Assembly (NCBI GenBank): GCA_003160265.1
Contig: PLQY01000113.1
Span: 1,615 to 8,165, forward strand
Direction: 5' to 3'
DNA: 6,551 nucleotides
From: Peptococcaceae bacterium
GTDB taxonomy: Bacteria; Bacillota; DSM-12270; Thermacetogeniales; Thermacetogeniaceae
The notes under the pieces are model-generated. The model was not told the DNA's origin, searched no databases, and worked only from the letters and a program-made list of their open reading frames with translations. The position numbers and the translations under genes were made by a program. Shown piece after piece: positions 1 to 5,592 of the stretch; position 1 is the first letter of the stretch, and each line of letters starts with the position of its first letter.

Positions 1-563
<563 letters not shown>

Positions 564-570
564 AGCTTGG

Positions 571-604
571 CGCCAAATCCTGACCTTTTTGGTTCCAGGA
601 GGCG
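571..604 (+). other. imperfect stem-loop just after ligA
   Basis: CGCC at 571-574 pairs with GGCG at 601-604. TCCTG at 578-582 pairs with CAGGA at 596-600, and ACC at 583-585 pairs with GGT at 591-593, around a TTTTT loop. This gives 12 base pairs interrupted by AAA on one side and a TC bulge on the other. No T-run follows the stem, so it is not a classical intrinsic terminator. It may protect the ligA 3' end or act as a weak, factor-assisted stop. A 10-base palindrome, TTGGCGCCAA (567-576), overlaps its left arm. Confidence 0.35.
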
Positions 605-676
605 TTCGTATAAAGGGGCGAGTGGAATGTTAGTAAACTGGCCAAGGGGCGACATTACCTCGCACAGATCGCCGGA

Positions 677-686
677 TTGTATACAA
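677..686. promoter_or_regulatory. palindromic operator-like site TTGTATACAA
   Basis: This is a perfect 10-base palindrome that ends one base before the -35 element of the gatC promoter. It is AT-rich within GC-rich surroundings. The core resembles operators of GntR-family repressors as I recall them (the Bacillus gluconate operator is built round the same TTGTATACAA core). Perfect 10-base palindromes occur by chance a few times per window of this size, so position and composition are the only arguments for function. Confidence 0.3.
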
Positions 687-687
687 G

Positions 688-716
688 TTGCGGGGTATTG
701 GCGCTTCTGCTATAAT
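688..716 (+). promoter_or_regulatory. extended -10 sigma-A-type promoter upstream of gatC
   Basis: The -35 box TTGCGG (688-693) matches 3 of 6 consensus bases. The spacer is exactly 17 bases, and the -10 box at 711-716 is the perfect TATAAT. It is preceded by TG at 708-709 and one base, which forms an extended -10 that compensates for the weak -35. Transcription should start near 722-724, giving a 5' leader of about 40 bases before the gatC GTG. This is the only convincing promoter seen in the window and probably drives gatCAB, possibly with the following synthase gene. Confidence 0.7.
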
Positions 717-746
717 TAGCATGATTTTTATGCAGGTCAACGTATT

Positions 747-753
747 GAGGTGG
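747..753 (+). promoter_or_regulatory. gatC ribosome-binding site
   Basis: GAGGTGG ends nine bases before the GTG at 763. It decides the gatC start over the in-frame upstream ATGs at 688, 721 and 730, which lie inside the promoter or at the transcript's first bases and have no comparable site. Confidence 0.7.
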
Positions 754-762
754 CGATTGCTC

Positions 763-1047
763 GTGAAACTCAGCATAAGGGAAGTAGAGCACGTGGCCCT
801 GCTGGCCCGCCTCGCCCTGAGCGAGGAGGAGAAGGAGCGCTTCCGCGCCCAGTTGAGTTCCATCCTGGACTATGCGGACCGGATCAACCAATTGGACACC
901 ACCGCGGTCGAACCGACCTACCACGTCTTACCGCTGCAGAACGTCTCCCGCCCCGACCAGAGAGGGACAACCCTGACCCAGGAAGAGGTCCTTCAGAACG
1001 CCCCGGACCGGGACGGAAGCTACTTCAAGGTGCCGCGCATCCTGTGA
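763..1047 (+). CDS. gatC: Asp-tRNA(Asn)/Glu-tRNA(Gln) amidotransferase subunit C
   Basis: Small subunit of the GatCAB amidotransferase. In known complexes it wraps round the GatA-GatB interface and stabilises GatA. From the GTG start the product is 94 residues, the usual size. It opens with KLSIREVEHVALLARLALSEEE, the characteristic N-terminal helix, and has the typical LDYADRINQLDT and VEPTYHVLPLQNVSRPD segments and the C-terminal SYFKVPRIL. The GTG at 763 is chosen because the family begins at this point and the Shine-Dalgarno site fits. Longer starts at the upstream ATGs would add up to 25 residues of unrelated sequence read from promoter DNA. The gene is first in the gat cluster and is followed by gatA after 85 bases. 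The cytoplasmic complex acts on mischarged tRNA. Confidence 0.95.
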   Translation: MKLSIREVEHVALLARLALSEEEKERFRAQLSSILDYADRINQLDTTAVEPTYHVLPLQNVSRPDQRGTTLTQEEVLQNAPDRDGSYFKVPRIL

Positions 1048-1070
1048 CGTGAGAAGTGTGATCAAAAAGT

Positions 1071-1081
1071 GCGGCAACCGC
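1071..1081 (+). other. small hairpin in gatC-gatA spacer
   Basis: GCGG (1071-1074) and CCGC (1078-1081) form a four-pair stem with a CAA loop in the 85-base spacer. No T-run follows. It is too small to call a terminator. The spacer otherwise holds only the gatA ribosome-binding site (AAAAGAGG, ending at 1124, eight bases before the ATG). Confidence 0.2.
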
Positions 1082-1132
1082 CTGTATGGCAATTCACGCT
1101 GTGGTTTTGGCGAATGAAAAGAGGCTTCATAC

Positions 1133-2746
1133 ATGGAAATTTATGATTTGACGGCTCATGAGCTGGCAGATCTGCTCCGGCGGGGTGAGATGACCTCTGC
1201 GGAGGTTACGGGGGCGATCTTCAAGCGCATCCACGACGTTGATCCTGATGTGCAGGCATACGTCACCCTTACCGAGGACCAGGCCTATGAGACCGCCCGC
1301 AAGGTTGACGGGGAGCGCGGGCAGGGTCGCAGTCTGCCTTACCTGGCCGGGGTCCCCGCCGGTTTGAAGGATGTGCTCTGCACCCGGGGCATCCGCACCA
1401 CCTGCTCGTCCCGCATGCTGGAACACTTCATACCGCCTTATAACGCCACGGTGGTGTCAAAGCTGGCTGCAGCCGGCGCCGTCTTCACCGGCAAGCTGAA
1501 CATGGATGAGTTTGCCATGGGTTCGTCCACGGAGAACTCCGCCTTTTTCCCTACCCGCAACCCCTGGGACCTGGGCTGCGTGCCGGGTGGCTCCAGCGGC
1601 GGCCCTGCAGCGGCGGTGGCCGCCGGAGAGGCGCCCTACGCCCTGGGCACCGATACCGGCGGTTCCATCAGGCAGCCGGCCTCGCTGTGCGGCATTGTCG
1701 GCCTCAAGCCGACCTACGGGTTGGTCTCCCGCTATGGGCTGGTGGCCTTCGCCTCATCCCTGGACCAGGTAGGCCCCATGACCAAGGACGTCCGTGACTG
1801 CGCCCTGGTGCTCAACCTGATCGCCGGCCACGACCCCCTGGATTCCACCTCGGCGCCCATCCCGGTGCCCGATTACACCAGCTTTCTCACCGGGGAGATC
1901 AACGGCCTCAGGATCGGCATCCCCCGGGAGTTCTTCGGTGATGGGTTGGATGCAGGTGTGAGCGAGGTGGTGAAGGCATCTCTGGACAAGCTGGCGGAAC
2001 TGGGCGCCATTATTGAAGAATGCTCTTTCCCCCATGCTGAGCATGCCCTACCCTGCTACTACCTGATCGCTCCCGCCGAAGCCAGTTCCAACCTGGCCCG
2101 GTACGACGGCGTTCACTACGGCTATCGGGCAACGCCGGATGACGGTGGCGAGTATGACCTGATGGATATGTACATGAACACCCGCAGCCAGGGCTTCGGG
2201 CCGGAGGTCAAGCGCCGCATCATGCTGGGCACCTATGTCCTCAGTTCTGGATACTACGATGCCTATTACCTGAAGGCCCTGAAGCTCAGGACGCTGATCC
2301 GGGATGACTTCAGCCGCCTGTTCGACCAGTTCGATATCATTGTCTCCCCGACTTCACCCACGCCCCCCTTCCGGTTGGGGGAGAGGTCAAATGATCCTCT
2401 GTCCATGTACCTCTCGGATGTCTATACGATTCCGGTCAACCTGGCCGGTATTCCCGCCATCTCCGTTCCCTGCGGATTTACAGGCGGCCTGCCGGTGGGG
2501 CTCCAATTGATGGGGCCGGTCTTTTCGGAAGGGACGCTGCTGCGCATCGCCTACGCCTTTGAACAGAACACGCCCCATCACCGGGCACGGCCCTCCCTCG
2601 AGGGCAGTGGTTCCGCCGCTCCTGGTACCCGCCGGGTGCCCTCCTCCACATCCGGGCTAACGCCCGGCCTGAAAGAATGTGGAGTACATGAGCACGGTGG
2701 GGGTGGGGGCGCGGTGCGGCAGGAAGGGGGATGCGTGCATGAGTAG
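1133..2746 (+). CDS. gatA: Asp-tRNA(Asn)/Glu-tRNA(Gln) amidotransferase subunit A, with unusual C-terminal extension
   Basis: Glutaminase subunit. It hydrolyses glutamine and supplies ammonia to GatB for amidation of Glu-tRNA(Gln) or Asp-tRNA(Asn). The amidase-signature Ser-cisSer-Lys triad is complete and sits at the classical numbers: Lys79 (in GLKD), Ser154 (in PGGSSGG) and Ser178 (in [11 protein letters not shown]). The glycine-serine loop reads GGSSGGP where the wording I know is mostly GGSSGGS, a mild oddity at residue 158. Further family motifs are [33 protein letters not shown] and the C-terminal [19 protein letters not shown] eight bases upstream supports the ATG. The conserved protein ends around residue 489 (RARPSL), the normal family length. 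The frame then continues for 48 codons of Gly/Pro/Ser-rich sequence to TAG at 2744-2746, overlapping gatB by 8 bases. The extension codes through three hairpins, and 18 of its 48 codons end in A or T. It looks like former spacer DNA or an inserted element. Confidence 0.96.
   Translation: MEIYDLTAHELADLLRRGEMTSAEVTGAIFKRIHDVDPDVQAYVTLTEDQAYETARKVDGERGQGRSLPYLAGVPAGLKDVLCTRGIRTTCSSRMLEHFIPPYNATVVSKLAAAGAVFTGKLNMDEFAMGSSTENSAFFPTRNPWDLGCVPGGSSGGPAAAVAAGEAPYALGTDTGGSIRQPASLCGIVGLKPTYGLVSRYGLVAFASSLDQVGPMTKDVRDCALVLNLIAGHDPLDSTSAPIPVPDYTSFLTGEINGLRIGIPREFFGDGLDAGVSEVVKASLDKLAELGAIIEECSFPHAEHALPCYYLIAPAEASSNLARYDGVHYGYRATPDDGGEYDLMDMYMNTRSQGFGPEVKRRIMLGTYVLSSGYYDAYYLKALKLRTLIRDDFSRLFDQFDIIVSPTSPTPPFRLGERSNDPLSMYLSDVYTIPVNLAGIPAISVPCGFTGGLPVGLQLMGPVFSEGTLLRIAYAFEQNTPHHRARPSLEGSGSAAPGTRRVPSSTSGLTPGLKECGVHEHGGGGGAVRQEGGCVHE
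2590..2605 (+). repeat. perfect hairpin 1 at the junction of GatA core and extension
   Basis: GCCCTC (2590-2595) and GAGGGC (2600-2605) form a six-pair perfect stem with a CCTC loop. It straddles the codon (near 2599) where the conserved GatA sequence ends, so the foreign-looking tail begins inside this palindrome. Confidence 0.6.
2624..2640 (+). repeat. hairpin 2 in the GatA extension
   Basis: GGTACCC (2624-2630) pairs with GGGTGCC (2634-2640) across a GCC loop: seven pairs including one G-T wobble. GGGCAC at 2583-2588 could instead pair with GTGCCC at 2636-2641, giving a competing long-range fold. Confidence 0.55.
2644..2684 (+). repeat. two-tier hairpin 3 upstream of gatB
   Basis: An outer eight-pair perfect stem, CTCCACAT (2644-2651) with ATGTGGAG (2677-2684), is continuous on its 5' side with an inner six-pair stem, CCGGGC (2652-2657) with GCCCGG (2662-2667), closed by a TAAC loop. 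Nine unpaired bases (2668-2676) bulge on the 3' side. Fourteen perfect pairs in 41 bases is far more structure than ordinary coding sequence needs. No T-run follows, so it is not an intrinsic terminator. It lies 36 bases before the gatB ribosome-binding site. Confidence 0.65.
2721..2730 (+). promoter_or_regulatory. gatB ribosome-binding site
   Basis: AGGAAGGGGG lies eight bases before the ATG at 2739 and decides this start over the in-frame GTG at 2679 and ATG at 2688, which would add residues foreign to the family. The site is inside the gatA coding region, so gatA translation passes over it. Its GGGGG is also the last of three five-G runs (2699-2703, 2705-2709, 2726-2730). Confidence 0.7.
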
Positions 2747-4181
2747 CAGGTGCGAAGTGGTCATCGGCCTTGAGGTACACGTGGAACTGCATACCAGGAC
2801 CAAGGCCTACTGCTCCTGCCCCAACGAGTTCGGCAGCGAGCCGAACACCAACGTCTGCCCGGTCTGTATGGGCCTGCCCGGCGTGCTCCCGGTCCTCAAC
2901 CAGACCGTCCTGGAATATGCCATCCGGACCGGCCTCGCCTTTAACTGCGAGATCGCCTCGTTCAGCAAGTTTGACCGGAAGAACTACTACTACCCGGACT
3001 TGCCCAAGAACTACCAGATCTCCCAGTACGACCTGCCCCTCTGCCGGAATGGCTACTTGGACATTGAGGTAGACGGGGTGACGAGGCGTATCGGTATCAC
3101 CAGGGTGCACATGGAGGAGGATGCCGGCAAGCTGGTGCACGGCGCCGCCGGTACCGACTATTCCCTGGTGGACACCAACCGCTGCGGGGTGCCGCTGCTG
3201 GAGATCGTCTCCGAACCGGACTTGCGGACGCCAGAGGAGGCCAGGGCCTACCTCGAAAAGTTGAAGGCCATCCTGGAGTACATCGACGTCTCCGACTGCA
3301 AGATGGAGGAAGGCTCCCTGCGCTGCGACGCCAACATCTCGGTCCGTCCGGAGGGGAGCACGGTCTTAAACCCGAAGTCGGAGGTCAAGAACATGAACTC
3401 CTTCCGGGCTGTGCAGCACGCCCTCGCCGGAGAGGCCGACCGGCTGTGCATCATCCTGGAAGAGGGCGGCCAGTTTTTGCTGGAGACCAGGGCCTGGGAT
3501 GAGGCGGCGGGCGTCACGGTTCAGATGCGGATCAAGGAAGAGGCCTCCGATTATCGCTATTTTCCGGACCCGGACCTGGTGCCCCTGGTGATCAGCCCCG
3601 ACCAGGTCGAACAGGTGCGGTCGGCATTACCGGAGTTGCCGTCTGCCAGGCGGCAGCGCTTCATGGCTGATTATGGCCTGCCGTCCTATGACGCCGGCAT
3701 CCTCACCGGTTCCCGCGCCCTGGCTGACTTTTACGAGGCTTGTGTGGGGGCCTATCATGACTCCAAGACGGTCAGCAACTGGGTGATGGGGGAGTTCTTG
3801 AGGCTTCTCAAAGTCCATAACCAGGACGTGCCGGAGGCCCGGCTGACCCCGTCCCACCTGGTGGAGATGTTGAACCTGATTGACCAGGGAACCATCAGCG
3901 GCAAGATCGCCAAGGCAGTATTCGAGGAGATGTTCGTCTCCGGAAGACGTCCCCGGGAGATCGTCGAGGCCGGGGGCCTGGCGCAGATCAGCGACGCCGG
4001 CGCACTGAGCGCCGTGGTGCAGCAGGTGCTGGACGGCAATCCCGGGGTGGTGGATGACTATCGCAGCGGCAAGGAGAAAGCTCTAGCTTTCCTGGTCGGC
4101 CAGGTGATGAAGGCCACCAGGGGCCAGGCCAACCCGCAACTGGTCAACAAGCTGATCAGGGAAAAAACTCAGCATTCTTAG
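2739..4181 (+). CDS. gatB: Asp-tRNA(Asn)/Glu-tRNA(Gln) amidotransferase subunit B
   Basis: Kinase-amidase subunit. It phosphorylates the Glu or Asp attached to tRNA with ATP and lets GatA-derived ammonia replace the phosphate. The product is 480 residues, normal for the family. The N-terminal catalytic domain starts [13 protein letters not shown] and keeps the metal-binding Glu12/His14 region. Cysteines 25, 27, 40 and 43 (CSC, then CPVC) form the zinc-site pattern found in many but not all GatB proteins. The GatB signature is [11 protein letters not shown] at 145-155, followed by [11 protein letters not shown]. The C-terminal part is the helical YqeY-like tRNA-binding tail, ending with [20 protein letters not shown]. 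The ATG overlaps the gatA stop (ATGAGTAG), so translation is probably coupled and subunit ratios matched. The last two codons and the stop belong to a 7-base tandem repeat. Confidence 0.97.
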   Translation: MSSRCEVVIGLEVHVELHTRTKAYCSCPNEFGSEPNTNVCPVCMGLPGVLPVLNQTVLEYAIRTGLAFNCEIASFSKFDRKNYYYPDLPKNYQISQYDLPLCRNGYLDIEVDGVTRRIGITRVHMEEDAGKLVHGAAGTDYSLVDTNRCGVPLLEIVSEPDLRTPEEARAYLEKLKAILEYIDVSDCKMEEGSLRCDANISVRPEGSTVLNPKSEVKNMNSFRAVQHALAGEADRLCIILEEGGQFLLETRAWDEAAGVTVQMRIKEEASDYRYFPDPDLVPLVISPDQVEQVRSALPELPSARRQRFMADYGLPSYDAGILTGSRALADFYEACVGAYHDSKTVSNWVMGEFLRLLKVHNQDVPEARLTPSHLVEMLNLIDQGTISGKIAKAVFEEMFVSGRRPREIVEAGGLAQISDAGALSAVVQQVLDGNPGVVDDYRSGKEKALAFLVGQVMKATRGQANPQLVNKLIREKTQHS

Positions 4182-4209
4182 TTCTGACTACTGAATTCTG
4201 AATACTTGA
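4175..4209 (+). repeat. degenerate 7-base tandem repeat, five units, at gatB stop
   Basis: Five consecutive units read TTCTTAG, TTCTGAC, TACTGAA, TTCTGAA and TACTTGA, following T-(T/A)-C-T-(G/T) with a variable end. The first unit supplies the end of the gatB frame including its TAG stop. The stretch is AT-rich against GC-rich surroundings. No hairpin with a T-run is present, so there is no visible terminator between gatB and the next gene. Confidence 0.5.
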
Positions 4210-4210
4210 G

Positions 4211-4262
4211 TAGGAGAGGTTAGTTGAGATGAGCAAGAGGAGAGGTGCGAGGTTATGAGCCA
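4211..4262 (+). repeat. degenerate 26-base duplication of ribosome-binding site plus start codon
   Basis: The segments 4211-4236 and 4237-4262 align at most positions, with GGAGAGG at 4213-4219 and 4239-4245, each ending nine bases before ATGAGC. The second copy is the working start of the downstream synthase. The first copy has the same geometry and starts a 9-codon mini-ORF. Confidence 0.45.
4229..4258 (+). CDS. possible 9-codon leader peptide coupled to the synthase gene
   Basis: The ATG at 4229 opens a frame reading MSKRRGARL, and its TGA (4256-4258) overlaps the ATG of the synthase as ATGA. It has a good ribosome-binding site (GGAGAGG, nine-base spacing). Three of the nine codons are the arginine codons AGG or AGA, often slow in high-GC genomes. 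It may be a translation-coupling minicistron that tunes synthase expression, or merely a by-product of the local duplication. No homology can be claimed for so short a product. Confidence 0.25.
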   Translation: MSKRRGARL

Positions 4263-5385
4263 GATCAAGATCGTCGATACCACGCTCCGTGACGGCGAAC
4301 AGACGGCGGGGGTGGTTTTTTCCAATCCCGAAAAGATCCGCATCGCCAAGATGCTGGACGACGTCGGGGTAGACCAGATCGAGGCCGGAATTCCGGTCAT
4401 GGGCGGCCACGAGAAAGAGGCAATCACGGAGATCTGCAAGCTGGGCCTGCGCGCCAGCATTATGGGGTGGAACCGGGCTGTGATCAAGGACATCGAAGCC
4501 TCGCTGGAGTGTGGGGTGGACGCCGTAGCCATCTCCATCTCCACCTCCGACATCCACATCGAGCACAAGCTGCGCAGCACCAGGAGCAAGGTGCTGGCGG
4601 ACATGGTCAGGGCGGTGGAATTTGCCAAGCAGCAGGGAGTCTACATCTCAGCCAACGCCGAAGACGCCTCCCGGACCGATCCCGATTTTCTGTTCGAATT
4701 CACCCAGGCTGCCAAGGAGGCTGGGGCTGACCGGGTGCGTTTCTGCGACACCGTGGGGATCCTCGATCCCTTTACGACTTTTGAACTGGTCAAGAAGCTG
4801 ATCGACACCGCCGGCATCGATGTGGAGATGCACACTCACAACGATTTTGGCATGGCCACCGCCAACGCCCTGGCAGGCGTCAAGGCGGGCGCCGGGTGGG
4901 TCGGAGTGACTGTGATCGGGCTGGGCGAGCGGGCGGGGAACGCCGCCCTCGAAGAGGTGGTCATGGCCCTGAAGTGCCTGCAGGGGGTTGACCTCAACTT
5001 CAAGACTGCCAAGTTCCGGGAGTTGGCGGAGTACGTATCGCGGGCGGCCAGCCGTGAGCTGCCGGCCTGGAAGGCGATCGTCGGTTCCAACGTGTTCACC
5101 CACGAATCCGGCATCCACGTCGACGGCACCCTGAAGAATTCCAAGACCTACGAGGCTTTCTGTCCCGAGGAGGTTGGCCTGACCAGGCAGATCGTGATCG
5201 GGAAGCATTCCGGCAGCCACTCCATCAAAGCCAAGTTCGAGGAATACGGCCATCACCTGACTGACCAGGAGGCCGAGGACGTCCTGGCCGAGGTCAAGAA
5301 GGTCGCCGTGGAGCTCAAGCGCCCCCTGTTCGACAAGGAACTGGTCTTTATCTACGAGGATTATCTCAAGGCTAAAAGTAGATAA
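4255..5385 (+). CDS. nifV: NifV-type homocitrate synthase family protein (homocitrate synthase or Re-citrate synthase)
   Basis: Condenses acetyl-CoA with a 2-oxoacid. In this family the acceptor is 2-oxoglutarate (homocitrate), but close relatives use oxaloacetate (Re-citrate synthase) or pyruvate. The 376-residue TIM-barrel enzyme starts with DTTLRDGEQTAGV (Arg12, Asp13), keeps the metal-binding His193 and His195 in MHTHNDFG, and has GLGERAGNAALEE at 222-234 and FTHESGIHVDG near 283. It ends without the C-terminal allosteric domain of LeuA (about 510 residues), so leucine-type feedback is not expected. The wording AGIPVMGG, WNRAV and SDIHIEHKL is NifV-like. No other nif gene is in view, and the following gene is an aconitase-superfamily dehydratase. 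An oxidative citrate branch feeding glutamate is therefore as plausible as nitrogenase cofactor supply. The start is supported by GGAGAGG nine bases upstream. The gene follows gatB by 73 bases with no terminator seen, so it may be read from the gat promoter. The symbol is at family level only. Confidence 0.85.
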   Translation: MSQIKIVDTTLRDGEQTAGVVFSNPEKIRIAKMLDDVGVDQIEAGIPVMGGHEKEAITEICKLGLRASIMGWNRAVIKDIEASLECGVDAVAISISTSDIHIEHKLRSTRSKVLADMVRAVEFAKQQGVYISANAEDASRTDPDFLFEFTQAAKEAGADRVRFCDTVGILDPFTTFELVKKLIDTAGIDVEMHTHNDFGMATANALAGVKAGAGWVGVTVIGLGERAGNAALEEVVMALKCLQGVDLNFKTAKFRELAEYVSRAASRELPAWKAIVGSNVFTHESGIHVDGTLKNSKTYEAFCPEEVGLTRQIVIGKHSGSHSIKAKFEEYGHHLTDQEAEDVLAEVKKVAVELKRPLFDKELVFIYEDYLKAKSR

Positions 5386-5511
5386 GAGGCATGCTGGTGG
5401 TTGGCCGTTGGAATTTGCGTGCCGGTATGTCTTGCTGTTCATTGAATACAACACAGCACTAACGAAAGACGGAAGCTCTTCTGGCGGCTTCATTTGAAAA
5501 AACGCTACAAA

Positions 5512-5534
5512 TGACACTTTGCCTCAAAGTGTTA
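5512..5534 (+). promoter_or_regulatory. inverted repeat / hairpin A in the leader
   Basis: ACACTTTG (5514-5521) and CAAAGTGT (5525-5532) form a perfect eight-pair stem with a CCT loop. It extends to ten pairs by one wobble and one T-A pair. A T-rich run (TTTCTTTTTC, 5541-5550) starts eight bases downstream of the perfect stem, too far for a textbook terminator. As DNA, the 19-base dyad could equally be a repressor operator. Confidence 0.45.
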
Positions 5535-5561
5535 GTGGTGTTTCTTTTTCTAACCGCTAAC
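5531..5561 (+). promoter_or_regulatory. inverted repeat / hairpin B in the leader, overlapping hairpin A
   Basis: GTTAGTGG (5531-5538) pairs with CCGCTAAC (5554-5561), eight pairs with one wobble, around a 15-base pyrimidine-rich loop. Its 5' arm shares bases 5531-5534 with hairpin A, so the two extended stems cannot both form completely. It ends 17 bases before the ribosome-binding site at 5579. Confidence 0.4.
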
Positions 5562-5578
5562 CTTCAATCATTATGTGC

Positions 5579-5584
5579 AGGAGG
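5579..5584 (+). promoter_or_regulatory. ribosome-binding site deciding a TTG start
   Basis: A perfect AGGAGG lies eight bases before TTG at 5593. The TTG is followed by GKTIAEKIL, where LeuC-family proteins start, and no ATG or GTG lies nearby in this frame. Confidence 0.8.
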
Positions 5585-5592
5585 AGAACCGT

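Larger units (their letters stand above)
5386..5592. other. 207-base leader between the synthase and dehydratase genes
   Basis: The gap is AT-richer than its neighbours. It holds two overlapping inverted repeats near its 3' end (listed separately) and the ribosome-binding site of the next gene. No convincing -35/-10 pair was found: TTGAAA at 5494-5499 and TACAAA at 5506-5511 are wrongly spaced. No T-box or other riboswitch core was recognised. The first 100 bases hold nothing I can name. Confidence 0.5.

Noticed and set aside
627..719. 30-codon + strand ORF (ATG at 627, TAG at 717-719) with GGGG eight bases upstream
   Set aside because: It runs straight through the gat promoter and its stop overlaps the base after the -10 box; the composition is not protein-like and no family is recognised.
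564..762. Possible T-box or other tRNA-sensing leader before gatC
   Set aside because: The predicted leader is only about 40 bases and no T-box core sequence or terminator hairpin is present.
2478..3140. 220-codon open frame on the minus strand across the gatA-gatB junction
   Set aside because: It is a shadow of gatA and gatB; no recognisable domain.
4182..4254. Separate promoter for the NifV-type gene
   Set aside because: No -35/-10 pair with acceptable spacing; the AT-rich look is explained by the heptad repeat.
4648..5517. 289-codon open frame on the minus strand
   Set aside because: It is antisense to the NifV-type gene, whose reading frame has all family motifs; long antisense frames are expected in GC-rich coding DNA.
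5514..5550. Intrinsic terminator between the synthase and the dehydratase
   Set aside because: The stem is good, but the T-run starts eight bases after it and is broken by C; kept only as a regulatory-looking inverted repeat.
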